Assembly (NCBI RefSeq): GCF_009729855.1
Contig: NZ_WODA01000002.1
Location: 186,001 to 250,000 of the forward strand
DNA from: Agromyces luteolus
GTDB taxonomy: Bacteria > Actinomycetota > Actinomycetes > Actinomycetales > Microbacteriaceae
DNA: 64,000 nucleotides
Direction of reading: 5' to 3'
Positions 17,542 to 25,791 of the stretch are shown here, in pieces (the stretch's first letter is position 1; the number at the start of each line of letters is the position of its first letter). The notes beneath the pieces were generated by a model. The model made no database searches, was not told where the DNA came from, and worked only from the letters and a program-made list of their open reading frames with translations. The translations under genes were made by a program, and so were the position numbers.

Positions 17542-17815
17542 GCACCACGAGCCAGACCCCGACGCCGACGGCGGCCGCGACTCCGACCGCGAGCGCGATC
17601 GCCGCGCCGGGTTGTTCATCGGCGAAGCGCTGCATCTTCCGCTTCGCTCGGGCCGTCGCGCGCGCCGCACGCTTGGGCACGTTGAGCTTCTCCTCGAGCG
17701 CGCTGAGCGTGCCGGCGAGCTGGTCCCGCGCGGCGCGGGCGTTGTCGTGCGCCTGCAGCCGCGTGAAGTTGCGCTGCTGCTTCCTGTCGAGCCGGACGAC
17801 GTCAGTGGCCGCCAT
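17522..17815 (-). CDS. DUF3618 family small membrane protein
   Basis: 97-aa protein with a charged, probably helical N-terminal half (RDQLAGTLSALEEKLNVPKR, the DUF3618 core) and one membrane helix near residues 70-92 (AIALAVGVAAAVGVGVWLVV). The topology suggests a cytoplasmic coiled region tethered to the membrane. Its start overlaps the end of the Holin-X-like gene by 14 bases and its 3' end overlaps the GntR gene. Such proteins commonly accompany Holin-X proteins in actinobacteria; their role is not established. Confidence 0.87.
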   Translation of the reverse strand: MAATDVVRLDRKQQRNFTRLQAHDNARAARDQLAGTLSALEEKLNVPKRAARATARAKRKMQRFADEQPGAAIALAVGVAAAVGVGVWLVVRANLDR

Positions 17816-18206
17816 AGTCGCCCCTTCCGGTGATCGCGTCGATGTCCTGTCGGACGCTCTCGATGGTCTCGAGCGGTTCGCTGCCGCGACGGAAGCTCGA
17901 GAGCGCGACGCCCACGAGGATCGCGATGATGAGCAGCAGGATGCCGGAGACGGTCAGCGCCGCCGCCCAGCCCGGCATCACGAGCGAGAGCGCGAGGATG
18001 CCGGTCGCGATGAGGGTGCCGAGCAGGAAGATGCCGACGAACGCCGCGGCGACCACGAGCCCCGCGCCGATGCCGAAGTGCTTGGCCTTGTAGCTCAGCT
18101 CGGCCTTGATCTGGTCGATCTCGGCCTTGACGAGCGCCTGGATCTGGTCGGGCAGTTCACCGACCAGGGTGAACAGCGACCGGTCGTCGTTGAGTGGTGC
18201 AGCCAT
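17802..18206 (-). CDS. Actinobacterial Holin-X (phage holin family) membrane protein
   Basis: 134-aa protein with the Act_Holin-X pattern: an amphipathic N-terminal helix (LPDQIQALVKAEIDQIKAEL) and two membrane helices (about 50-72 and 78-102) separated by PGWAAAL. Despite the holin name there is no phage gene nearby, and this family is a standard chromosomal envelope component of actinobacteria. It is the middle gene of the three-gene envelope set and overlaps the DUF3618 gene, so the two may work together. Confidence 0.9.
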   Translation of the reverse strand: MAAPLNDDRSLFTLVGELPDQIQALVKAEIDQIKAELSYKAKHFGIGAGLVVAAAFVGIFLLGTLIATGILALSLVMPGWAAALTVSGILLLIIAILVGVALSSFRRGSEPLETIESVRQDIDAITGRGDYGGH

Positions 18207-18229
18207 CGGGTGTCACCTCCGGTGGTCGG

Positions 18230-18694
18230 TCAGGACGAGGACGAGGACGAGCCGGACGAGCCCGAGGCCTTGGAACCCGACGCGCCGGACTTCGCCGAGC
18301 TCGAGCGGGTCGACGAGCCCGAGCCCGACGACTTCGAGGCGGTCGATCCGGATCCGGACGACTTCGATGCGGTCGACCTCGAGGCGGTCGACTTCGACGC
18401 CGTCGACTTCGATCCGGTCGACGTCGAGCCGCCCGACGACTTCGAGGCGGTGTCGGTCGATCCCTCGGAGATCTGCCGCACGAGCTTCTTGGCGTTGTCG
18501 AGCACGGCGTCGCTCACGTCGCCGACGCGCGCCATCGCGAAGTCCTTCACGGTCTGGACGCCGTCCTGGACGGCCGGCTGGTTCCAGACGCCCTGGGCGG
18601 CTTTCTGGATCTGTTCGTAGCGTTCCCGTCCCGCCCTCGTTCCGAGCACGTAGCCCACCCCGAGACCGACGACGAAGAGGATCTTGCCCTTCAT
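18230..18694 (-). CDS. YtxH-like membrane-anchored protein with Ser/Thr/Lys-rich repetitive tail
   Basis: 154 aa. Residues 1-30 form one membrane helix with glycine spacing (FVVGLGVGYVLGTRAGRERY), as in YtxH-like proteins, followed by a helical stretch to about residue 80. The remaining half is a low-complexity tail built from STASKS, KSSGSGS and similar short repeats, ending in a run of serines. The tail is probably disordered and could be cytoplasmic or wall-facing. ATG 18694 is preferred (GGGG 6-9 bases upstream); GTG 18700 is possible. It is the first gene of the envelope-GntR-methyltransferase operon and has a good promoter at 18739-18766. Confidence 0.82.
   Translation of the reverse strand: MKGKILFVVGLGVGYVLGTRAGRERYEQIQKAAQGVWNQPAVQDGVQTVKDFAMARVGDVSDAVLDNAKKLVRQISEGSTDTASKSSGGSTSTGSKSTASKSTASRSTASKSSGSGSTASKSSGSGSSTRSSSAKSGASGSKASGSSGSSSSSS
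18233..18480. repeat. Low-complexity Ser/Lys/Thr codon repeats
   Basis: Short imperfect repeats built of TCG/AAG/ACC-type codons encode the tail of the YtxH-like protein. On the plus strand the same bases read as repeated GGTCGACTTCGA-like units. Slippage here could change tail length between strains. Confidence 0.7.
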
Positions 18695-18738
18695 GTGCAC
18701 CCCATCCCCCGCTGCGGTTCTTCAGACAGCGTCACTCC

Positions 18739-18766
18739 AGCGTAGACCCCGGCAGGTGCGATGCAA
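18739..18766 (-). promoter_or_regulatory. Sigma-70-like promoter of the envelope operon
   Basis: On the minus strand TTGCAT (18766-18761) and TACGCT (18744-18739) are 16 bases apart, placing the transcript start about 38 bases before ATG 18694. This is one of the few promoters in the window with a recognisable -35 element. Confidence 0.55.
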
Positions 18767-18787
18767 GGGGGTTGCCGGGTGTTCCGG

Positions 18788-18806
18788 CGGATCGTATGCC
18801 GATCCG
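18788..18806. terminator. Hairpin after hemY
   Basis: CGGATCG, loop TATGC, CGATCCG directly follows the hemY stop codon (18808-18810, minus strand). It should end or protect the hemE-hemY transcript before the envelope operon. Confidence 0.55.
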
Positions 18807-18807
18807 G

Positions 18808-20343
18808 CTATGCATCCCCGGCGAGGCGGAGCGACCGGCGGCGGATGCGCTCGGCGGCCTCGATGGCGTGCGGCACCACCGACGCGAGCCCGGTTCCGGC
18901 GACCCACGACCCGGCGAGCGCGAGGTCCTCGTCGTGCTCGATCGCGGCTTCGAGCGCGCGCACGCGGTCGCGCTGTCCGACCGCGGCCTGCGAGAGCGCG
19001 TCTCGCCAGGCGGACCGTCCGTGCGCGCGGAGCTGCGACGCCTCGAGGTCGACCCCGAGCAGGGCGGATGCGTCCCGCAGGGCGAGCTCCGCGACCGCGT
19101 CGTCGTCCAGGCCCTCGAGCGGGCTCGCGACCCCCGCCCGCCCGTACGACAGCCGGATCACGTGACGACCGGCGGCGGACTCGGCGAGCCACGGCCACTT
19201 GGCGCTCGAGTGCGTGAGCGCCTTCGCGGCCACGCCGGGCGTGCCGGCGGCGACGAGCACGCCCGTGCCGCGCGGCGCGGCGTCGAGTTCGGGCGCGTCG
19301 AGCACGAGCGTCACGAGTTCGACGGATGCCGCGGCCGGCCACTCCTCGGCGAGCGCGCCCTCGGGCGCGACGCCGGCCAGCAGCGCGCGCGAGACGTGGG
19401 CGGGCGTGGCGACGATCGCGAACCGCGCGTCGACGACGACGGATGCCGCGGCGTCGCCGTCGACCGGGACGTCGCCGGGTCGCACGGCCGCGTCGGCCTC
19501 GACCGTCTCGCCGATCGCGCGCCACCTCGCCGCCGAACCGTCCGCCTCGGCGGCGGAACGGCGCTCGAGCGCGGTCGCTCGGACACCCGTGCGGACCTCG
19601 GCGCCGAAGCGCGCGAGTTCGGCCGTGAGCGCGTCGACGAGCGTGTGCATGCCGCCGCGGAGCCCGAGCACGGCACTGCCGGCGCGTCTCGCCTCGATGA
19701 GCTGGCCAACGCCGCCGGAGAGCGAGCCGGCCCGGGTCATCGCCTCGTTGAGGCCGGGCGCGACGACGTCGACGTCGAGGTCGTCGGGGTCTGTCGAGTA
19801 CACGCCCGCCGAGATCGGCGTGACGAGCCGGTCGAGCACGGCGTCGCCCATGCGCTGCCGGACGAGCGGGCCGAGCCGCTCGGCCCTGCCGATCTTGAGG
19901 ATCGGCGTGATCCGGTCGCGCCAGGCGCGCCACGCGCCGCCCCAGCCGATGATCGCGCGGACGTCCTCGCCGAGCGGGTTCGCGGGGATGCCGAGCACGC
20001 CCGTGCGCGGCAGGCGAGCCGCGCGGCGTCCGCTGCGGTCGCCCCAGACGAGCCAGGCCCCGGCCGGGTTCGGCGACTCGACGGCGTCGGCGAGGCCGAG
20101 CCGTTCGACGAGCGTCGAGACCGAGTCGTTCCGGGTCGCGAACGACTCGGCGCCCGCGTCGAGCGCGAGCCCGTCGACCTCGATGCGGCCGACGCAGCCG
20201 CCGGGTCGGTCGGACTGCTCGAGCACGACGACGCCGAGGCCGAGGCGCGCGCACTCGAGGGCGGCGACGAGTCCGGCGACGCCGCCGCCGATCACCACGA
20301 CGTCGGTCGAGCGGTGGTCGGCGGCGGCGGCGGGGTCGGTCAT
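18808..20343 (-). CDS. hemY: Coproporphyrinogen III oxidase (HemY/CgoX, FAD enzyme)
   Basis: FAD-dependent oxidase, 511 aa, which oxidises coproporphyrinogen III to coproporphyrin III in the pathway that continues with HemH and HemQ. The N-terminal dinucleotide fold VVIGGGVAGLVAALECARLG is followed by RPGGCVGRIEVDG and DAGAESFATR. The middle has LVTPISAGVYSTDPDDLDV and the C-terminus GSWVAGTGLASVVPHAIEAA, all typical of this family. Some inserted Ala-rich loops lengthen it slightly. ATG 20343 overlaps the hemE stop by four bases (ATGA). Given HemQ in the same cluster, the coproporphyrinogen activity is more likely than the protoporphyrinogen one. Confidence 0.95.
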   Translation of the reverse strand: MTDPAAAADHRSTDVVVIGGGVAGLVAALECARLGLGVVVLEQSDRPGGCVGRIEVDGLALDAGAESFATRNDSVSTLVERLGLADAVESPNPAGAWLVWGDRSGRRAARLPRTGVLGIPANPLGEDVRAIIGWGGAWRAWRDRITPILKIGRAERLGPLVRQRMGDAVLDRLVTPISAGVYSTDPDDLDVDVVAPGLNEAMTRAGSLSGGVGQLIEARRAGSAVLGLRGGMHTLVDALTAELARFGAEVRTGVRATALERRSAAEADGSAARWRAIGETVEADAAVRPGDVPVDGDAAASVVVDARFAIVATPAHVSRALLAGVAPEGALAEEWPAAASVELVTLVLDAPELDAAPRGTGVLVAAGTPGVAAKALTHSSAKWPWLAESAAGRHVIRLSYGRAGVASPLEGLDDDAVAELALRDASALLGVDLEASQLRAHGRSAWRDALSQAAVGQRDRVRALEAAIEHDEDLALAGSWVAGTGLASVVPHAIEAAERIRRRSLRLAGDA

Positions 20344-21482
20344 CGGCCGACCTCGTGCACGAGTTCGACCACGCGGGTCAGCACGGTCGGGTCGGTCTCG
20401 GGCGGCACGCCGTGGCCCAGGTTGAAGACGTGCGAGGGCGCCGTGCGGCCGCGCGCGACGACGTCGCGCACCGCGGCCTCGAGCACGGGCCACGGTGCTG
20501 CGAGCAGCGCCGGGTCGAGGTTGCCCTGCAGCGGCACGCCCTCGCCGACGCGGAGCGCAGCGACGTCGAGCGGCACGCGGTAGTCGACGCCCACCACGTC
20601 GACGCCCACGGACTTCATGGCGCCGAGCAGCTCGCCCGTGCCGACGCCGAAGTGCACGACCGGGACCGCGTGGGTGCCGGCGGTGCCGGCGGCATCCGTC
20701 GTCTCGTAGGTCAGGTCGTGCACGTGCGTCAGCGCCGCGGCCGAGGCGGGGGCGACGTGCGTCTCGTAGTCGGCGAGCGAGAGCGCGCCCGCCCACGAGT
20801 CGAAGAGCTGTGCGGCGGATGCTCCCGCGAGCACCTGGGTGCGGAGGAAGCGGCCGGTCAGCTCGGCGGTCCAGTCCATGAGGGCGCGCCAGGCGCCCGG
20901 GTCGGCGTGCATGAGCGTGCGCGCCGCGAGGTGGTCCTTCGACGGGCCGCCCTCGGCGAGGTAGGCCGCGAGGGTGAACGGCGCGCCCGCGAAGCCGATG
21001 AGCGGGGTCGAGGTCGGCGCGCCCGGAGCGGTGAGGGTCGCGAGCTCGGCGACGGTGCGCTGCACGGCCTCGGTGATCGGGCCGGCGGCCTCGTCGAGGC
21101 GGGCCGGGTCGATCGCGGCGAGCTCGGCGACGGCCGCGGCATCCGCGTACGCGCGACCGAAGACGGGGCCGCGGCCGGGCTGGATCTCGACGTCGACGCC
21201 GACGAGCTTCAGCGGCACGACGATGTCGCTGAAGAAGATGCCCGCGTCGACACCGTGACGGCGCACCGGCTGCAGCGTGATCTCGGCCGCCATGGCCGGG
21301 TCGAGGCACGCGTCGAGCATGCGCGTCCCGACGCGGAGCTCGCGGTACTCGGGCAGCGACCGGCCGGCCTGCCGCATGAACCAGACGGGCAGCGTGTCGC
21401 TGCGGAGGCCCCGGTAGGCGCGGACGAGGCGCGAGTCGTGGGTGAGGCCGGCGGCCAGCGGATGCTGCGGGGAGAGGTTCAC
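20340..21482 (-). CDS. hemE: Uroporphyrinogen decarboxylase
   Basis: Decarboxylates the four acetate chains of uroporphyrinogen III to give coproporphyrinogen III; about 380 aa. Motifs are LPVWFMRQAGRSLPEYRELR, IFFSDIVVPLKLVGVDVEI, FAGAPFTLAAYL, VHFGVGTGELL and FNLGHGVPPETDP. I prefer GTG 21482 because GGGGGAGG lies 8 bases upstream; ATG 21500 would place that ribosome site inside the gene. It heads the hemE-hemY operon. Confidence 0.96.
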   Translation of the reverse strand: MNLSPQHPLAAGLTHDSRLVRAYRGLRSDTLPVWFMRQAGRSLPEYRELRVGTRMLDACLDPAMAAEITLQPVRRHGVDAGIFFSDIVVPLKLVGVDVEIQPGRGPVFGRAYADAAAVAELAAIDPARLDEAAGPITEAVQRTVAELATLTAPGAPTSTPLIGFAGAPFTLAAYLAEGGPSKDHLAARTLMHADPGAWRALMDWTAELTGRFLRTQVLAGASAAQLFDSWAGALSLADYETHVAPASAAALTHVHDLTYETTDAAGTAGTHAVPVVHFGVGTGELLGAMKSVGVDVVGVDYRVPLDVAALRVGEGVPLQGNLDPALLAAPWPVLEAAVRDVVARGRTAPSHVFNLGHGVPPETDPTVLTRVVELVHEVGR

Positions 21483-21665
21483 CGTGACATCCTCCCCCAT
21501 CGGGGCTGGGCGGGCACTGTGGTCGTGTTGGCCGATCGGAGAACTGGGGCTGGTGGCCGCGCTCCCACGCCGCTAAGGTCGGTCGCGTCGTGCGTCCCCG
21601 GCACGACGACGCGCTCCGCACCACCCCCGCGACGCGCGCCTCCGCCACCCACGGAGAACACCATC

Positions 21666-22382
21666 GTGTCCAGCATCGCAACGCGGCATCGCACCGGACT
21701 CATCGTGCTCGTCGCCCTCGCCGCGGTCGTCGTCGTCGCCGCGCTCGCCCTCGGCGGCCGCCAGGTCGAACGGATCGTCCCGACCCTGCCCGACGTGCCC
21801 GGCACGCCGGTCGCACTCGGCCTCGCCGCCATCGCCGGCGCCATCGTCCTCGTCTCCGCGATCGTGCGCGGAGCGGCGTCCGCCCGCGCGCGGGCCCGTC
21901 ATCGCGCACTCGAGTCGGTCCATGCCGGAGCGGTGAGCTGCGGCATCCGGAACCGCGATCTCGTCGCACGGCTCGAGGAGCTGACCCGCCCGGGCAGTCG
22001 GACCCCCAGCCTGCCCGGGCGGTTCTCGATCGTCGCCGACGACCACGGGATCTCGTTCTGGGCCGGTGGCCGACGGCCGAGGCGCGCGGCCGCCTTCCCC
22101 TGGCGCGAGGTGCGCAACATCCGCGCCGACTCGACCGTCGCCGGCAGCACGAGCGTCCCCGTCGCGGTCGTGCGCATCCGCCGCGACGGCTCGAGCATCG
22201 AGTTGCCGATGATGCTGAGCGACCCGCGCCCCGGCCGGTACGCGCTCACCGACGCGCCGTTCTTCGCGACCGTGCGCGCGTGGAAGGCGCGGCATCGCGC
22301 CGCGCTCGCGTCCGAGGGCCTCGAGCTCCCGCCCGTGACGGGCGCCATCCCGATCATCCGGCAGGCTCGGCCCGCGGCCTGA
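21666..22382 (+). CDS. Hypothetical membrane protein with PH-like C-terminal domain
   Basis: I do not recognise a named family. The 238-aa protein has two N-terminal membrane helices (about 10-32 and 48-70) and a cytoplasmic part with alternating strands: GRFSIVADDHGISFWAGG, AAAFPWREVRNIRADS and VAVVRIRRDGSSIELPMML. That pattern resembles a bacterial PH-like domain. The start is GTG 21666 with GGAG about 10 bases upstream. It lies between divergent hemE and co-directional hemA but has its own leader, so a role in heme synthesis is not implied. Confidence 0.7.
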   Translation: MSSIATRHRTGLIVLVALAAVVVVAALALGGRQVERIVPTLPDVPGTPVALGLAAIAGAIVLVSAIVRGAASARARARHRALESVHAGAVSCGIRNRDLVARLEELTRPGSRTPSLPGRFSIVADDHGISFWAGGRRPRRAAAFPWREVRNIRADSTVAGSTSVPVAVVRIRRDGSSIELPMMLSDPRPGRYALTDAPFFATVRAWKARHRAALASEGLELPPVTGAIPIIRQARPAA

Positions 22383-22449
22383 GCGGCCGGCCTGCCCGTC
22401 GACCGTGAGGCGTGTGACGCGGCCGGTCGGAGGCGGTTTCGACGCCGGG

Positions 22450-22462
22450 TAGAATCGACCGG
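22450..22462 (+). promoter_or_regulatory. Leaderless promoter of hemA
   Basis: TAGAAT (22450-22455) is separated from GTG 22462 by exactly six bases, so RNA should start on the first base of the start codon. No ribosome site precedes the GTG. No clear -35 element is visible. Confidence 0.7.
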
Positions 22463-23874
22463 TGCTCATCTGTCTCTCCGCGAGCCACAAGAACGCCGGC
22501 TTCGACATGCTCGAACGTCTCTCGGCGTCCTCCGAGCACGCCGGACCGCGGTTGACCGACGGGCACGAGGCCGTTCGCGGCGCGGTGGTCGTCTCCACCT
22601 GCAACCGCTACGAGGCCTACCTCGACCTCGACGTCCCGCACGGCGACTCCCCCGTCGAGGCCGTGCACGACGCGATCTTCGCGGTCGGCGACGTCGCGGG
22701 CCTCTCGACCGACGAACTGCGCAGCACCTTCGACTTCGTGCACGGCAACGCCGTGGCCGGGCACCTCTTCTCCGTCGCCGCGGGCCTCGAGTCGGTCGTC
22801 GTCGGCGAGGGCGAGATCGCCGGCCAGGTGCGCCGCTCGCTCGAACGCGCCCGGTCCGAGGGCACGACCACCGCCGAGCTCGAGCGCCTCTTCCAGCGCG
22901 CGTCGCAGACCTCGCGCAAGGTCAAGAACCGCACGGGCATCGGCCACGAGGGCCGTTCGCTCGTGCGCCTCGCGCTCGACCTCGCCGAGAGCCGCGTGAC
23001 CGACTGGTCGGCCGTGCGCGTGCTCCTCGTCGGCACGGGCCGCTACGCCGGCGCGTCGCTCGCCGCGCTCCGCGACCGCGGCGTCGTCGACGTCGCCGTG
23101 CACTCGGTCTCGGGCCGCGCGAGCCGCTTCGCCGCGAACCACGGCATCGAGGCCGTGTCGAGCGCCGACTACGCCATGGCCGCCGCGGGCGCCGACCTCA
23201 TCGTCACCTGCACGACCGTCGACCACCACGTCGTCGACCGCGACCTGCTCGAGCTCGGCCGCGCCGAGCTCGTCGTCGCCGACGGGCGCGCCCCGGTCGC
23301 ACTGCTGCCGGGCCGCGGGTCGACGGATGCCGCGGCAGCGGCGGATGCCGCGGCCGACGCGCCGCGCCAACTCGTGATCGACCTCGGCCTGCCGCGCAAC
23401 GTCGCCCCCGACGTCGTCGAGGTCGCCGGCGTCGAACTGCTCGACCTCGAGACCATCAAGATCCACGCCCCGCTCGAGGAGTTCGGCTCGACCGACGCCG
23501 CCCGCGAGATCGTCGACCGCGCCGCCCGGAACTTCGGGCGCGTCGCCGAGGAGCTCGACCTCGCCCCCGCCGTGGTGGCGCTCCGCCGCCACGTGTTCGA
23601 CGTGCTCGACGCCGAGATCGATCGCGCCCGCTCGCGCGGCGACGACGACGGCCGCACCGAGGCCGCGCTGCGGCACATGGCCGGCGTCCTCCTGCACACC
23701 CCGATGGTCCGCTCGCGCGAGTACGCCCGCGCCGGCGACCAGCAGGCCTGGCTCGACGGGCTCGAGGCGGTCTTCGGCATCCGGCCGGAGGCCGAGCCCG
23801 CGGCATCCGCCCTGGCTTCGGACGCCGCCTCGAACGCCGACGCCGACGAGCATCGGGCTTCCGGGACCCGCTGA
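22462..23874 (+). CDS. hemA: Glutamyl-tRNA reductase
   Basis: Reduces glutamyl-tRNA to glutamate-1-semialdehyde with NADPH, the committed step of the C5 heme pathway; 470 aa. Residues 41-50 contain VVVSTCNRYEAY with the catalytic Cys near 47, then VVGEGEIAGQVRRSLERA, VLLVGTGRYAG (NADPH fold) and a C-terminal dimerisation helix. A His-Glu-Arg-type ending has been extended by about 30 Ala/Asp-rich residues. It is the only heme gene on the plus strand here and looks leaderless, so it can be controlled apart from hemE-hemY and hemQHCDBL. Confidence 0.96.
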   Translation: MLICLSASHKNAGFDMLERLSASSEHAGPRLTDGHEAVRGAVVVSTCNRYEAYLDLDVPHGDSPVEAVHDAIFAVGDVAGLSTDELRSTFDFVHGNAVAGHLFSVAAGLESVVVGEGEIAGQVRRSLERARSEGTTTAELERLFQRASQTSRKVKNRTGIGHEGRSLVRLALDLAESRVTDWSAVRVLLVGTGRYAGASLAALRDRGVVDVAVHSVSGRASRFAANHGIEAVSSADYAMAAAGADLIVTCTTVDHHVVDRDLLELGRAELVVADGRAPVALLPGRGSTDAAAAADAAADAPRQLVIDLGLPRNVAPDVVEVAGVELLDLETIKIHAPLEEFGSTDAAREIVDRAARNFGRVAEELDLAPAVVALRRHVFDVLDAEIDRARSRGDDDGRTEAALRHMAGVLLHTPMVRSREYARAGDQQAWLDGLEAVFGIRPEAEPAASALASDAASNADADEHRASGTR

Positions 23875-23930
23875 CCCGATCCCGGACGGACGGTCCCGCT
23901 CGCCAGGCCGGCGCGGTACGCTGCCGTTCG

Positions 23931-24578
23931 ATGTCCACCATCCTCCACGCGCTGCCCGACGAGGCCGCCGACGCCGGCCCGCCGGCCCTCCGCCTGCCGT
24001 ACGACGTCGCCGAGGTCGAGCACCGGCCGTTGACGACCGCGCGGATGACGCTGCGTCCGCTCGCGGCGTACGACGCCGACGACGTGTGGGAGTACCAGCG
24101 CCTGCCCGAGGTGCTCCGCTACATCCCGTGGCCCGAGCGGGAGCGCGACGAGGCGCGGGAGCACACCGAAGCGCGCGCCGACATGCGCCGGCTCGTCGCC
24201 GACGGCGACGCGATCTTCCTCGCGATGGTGCTCGACGGTCGCGTGATCGGCGACCTCATGGTCCGGCTCGCGAACGCCCAGCACGCGCGACTCGAGATCG
24301 GGTGGGTCGTGCACCCCGACTTCCACGGCCGCGGGCTCGCGACCGAGGGCGCCGACGTGCTGCTCGACCTCGCGTTCGGGCGGCTCGCCGCACACCGCGT
24401 CGTCGCGCACCTCGACGCCCGCAACGCGGCATCCGCCCACCTCTGCGAACGCCTCGGCATGCGGCGCGAGGCGACCCTCGTCGAGGAGGAGTACAACGAC
24501 GGCGAGTGGCAGGACACGGCGTCGTACGGGATGCTGCGGCGCGAATGGCGCGCGGTGCGCGCGGGCCGCTCCGCCTGA
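23931..24578 (+). CDS. GNAT family N-acetyltransferase (RimJ-like)
   Basis: Acetyl-CoA-dependent acetyltransferase of the RimJ/RimL subgroup, 215 aa with a 35-residue N-terminal extension. LTTARMTLRPLAAYDADDVW starts the domain, LEIGWVVHPDFHGRGLATEG is the acetyl-CoA loop (motif A, RGxA variant), and NAASAHLCERLGMRRE is motif B. The substrate may be a protein N-terminus or a small amine. ATG 23931 is 8 bases after TACGCT, so the transcript has at most two leader bases. It is not overlapped with hemA, and the leader promoter suggests separate control. Confidence 0.88.
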   Translation: MSTILHALPDEAADAGPPALRLPYDVAEVEHRPLTTARMTLRPLAAYDADDVWEYQRLPEVLRYIPWPERERDEAREHTEARADMRRLVADGDAIFLAMVLDGRVIGDLMVRLANAQHARLEIGWVVHPDFHGRGLATEGADVLLDLAFGRLAAHRVVAHLDARNAASAHLCERLGMRREATLVEEEYNDGEWQDTASYGMLRREWRAVRAGRSA

Positions 24579-24643
24579 AGCCCCGATCCGGCCGAGCACC
24601 GGCGCGAGCCGGCGTCTCGACTCACCCTCCTCCTCGCGGACGA

Positions 24644-24676
24644 GGGAGAACGGTATTCCGCGGATACCTTTCTCCC
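24644..24676. terminator. Bidirectional hairpin between convergent genes
   Basis: GGGAGAA-c-GGTAT pairs with ATACC-t-TTCTCCC around a seven-base loop, giving 12 pairs with one mismatch. It lies between the acetyltransferase (plus) and the linker-rich membrane protein (minus) and can serve both. Confidence 0.65.
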
Positions 24677-24723
24677 CGACCTGCGGAGGAGAGTCGCTCG
24701 CCGTTCGCTTCCCGGGACGAATA

Positions 24724-24741
24724 TCGGGCGGCCCCGCCCGA
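24724..24741. terminator. GC-rich hairpin at the 3' end of the minus-strand gene
   Basis: TCGGGCGG and CCGCCCGA are inverted repeats around two bases, 22 bases after the stop of the 24763-25791 gene on its strand. With a realistic loop, six or seven pairs form. Confidence 0.45.
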
Positions 24742-24762
24742 CCCGCCGGCCGGGGGCCCGGA

Positions 24763-25791
24763 TCAGCCGACCGAGAGCGTCCAGTCCTCCGTCGCGATCA
24801 CGGTCACGACCGACGGTCCGGCCGCGAGCGGCACGTTGCCGTCGTAGGCGCCGGTCACGTCGATGAGCGCCGCGCCGCCGAACGCCTGCTGCGACTGCTG
24901 GGCGACGACGAACGGGTCCTCGGCGTCGTCGCCGCTGTGGGTCGCGGCGAGCGTCGCGGCGCCGCCGCCGTAGAGGTAGACGGCGTCGTCCTCGCCGTTC
25001 GCGGCGTTCGGCAGCTCGGATGCCGCCGACATCTGCTGGATCGAGATCGTCCACGAGCCGGTCGCCGTCACCTGCACGCTGCGCGCCGACGAGGCATCCG
25101 CCACGCCCCACGCGGTCGTGCCGTCGTAGTCGTCGGTCGTGTCGACGAGCGGGTTCCCCGACGGCTGGTTCGACGAGTCCAGCAGCGTCAGCGTGAAGGG
25201 CGCGTCGTCGTCGCCGTCGAACGTGGCCGTGACGATGCCGCCCGTGATCCCGTCGGGGATCGCCACGACATCGTCGCCCGTGCCGCTCGCGTCGACCTTC
25301 GTGAACGTGCCCCAGGTCTGGTCGGCCCACTCCTGCACGGTCGCGGTCGGCGTCTGCGTCGGCGTGCTCGTCGGCGTCTCGGTCGGGGTCGCCGACGGCG
25401 AGGCCGACGGCGTGGGCGAGGCGGTCGGCTGCGTGCCGCCCGCACCGAGCGCGCCGGTGCCGTAGAGCACGCCGACGATGATGGCGAGCACCAGCGCAGC
25501 GCCCGAGACGACGGTGCCCGCGGTCGCGACGCCCTTCGGGCGATCCGCCTTCGTGAGGCCCACGATGCCGAGCACGAGGCCGATCGCCGCGAGCACGACG
25601 CCCGCGATCCACGCCCACTGCCACGCGAACGCGAGCAGGGCGACGACGGCCGCGACGATGCCGACGGCGAGTGCGCCGACGCCGACGCCGTTCGTTCCCG
25701 CGGGCTGCCCCTCCGGCTCCGGGCCGGGCGCGTCGAGCACCTCGGTGCGGCCGTCGTCGGGTGGGTTCGGTCCGGATGCGTTCGTCATCAT
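24763..25791 (-). CDS. Membrane-anchored protein with Pro/Thr linker and beta-rich extracellular part
   Basis: 342 aa; function unknown. An N-terminal cytoplasmic tail (40 residues) leads to three hydrophobic segments (about 38-58, 60-78, 92-114), like DUF4190 proteins. A Pro/Thr/Ser linker of PTxTPT-type repeats (about 120-150) follows, then roughly 190 residues outside the cell with two similar beta-sheet repeats: DDAPFTLTLLDSSNQPSG and VQVTATGSWTISIQQM, then EDPFVVAQQSQQAFGG and VVTVIATEDWTLSVG. The repeat suggests an internal duplication of a carbohydrate- or ligand-binding sandwich. The starts at 25791 and 25788 are adjacent ATGs after GGGGGA. Confidence 0.75.
   Translation of the reverse strand: MMTNASGPNPPDDGRTEVLDAPGPEPEGQPAGTNGVGVGALAVGIVAAVVALLAFAWQWAWIAGVVLAAIGLVLGIVGLTKADRPKGVATAGTVVSGAALVLAIIVGVLYGTGALGAGGTQPTASPTPSASPSATPTETPTSTPTQTPTATVQEWADQTWGTFTKVDASGTGDDVVAIPDGITGGIVTATFDGDDDAPFTLTLLDSSNQPSGNPLVDTTDDYDGTTAWGVADASSARSVQVTATGSWTISIQQMSAASELPNAANGEDDAVYLYGGGAATLAATHSGDDAEDPFVVAQQSQQAFGGAALIDVTGAYDGNVPLAAGPSVVTVIATEDWTLSVG

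Noticed and set aside
17802-18206. Phage origin suggested by the holin-family match
   Set aside because: No phage genes, integrase or attachment repeats are nearby; the Holin-X family is a normal chromosomal actinobacterial component.
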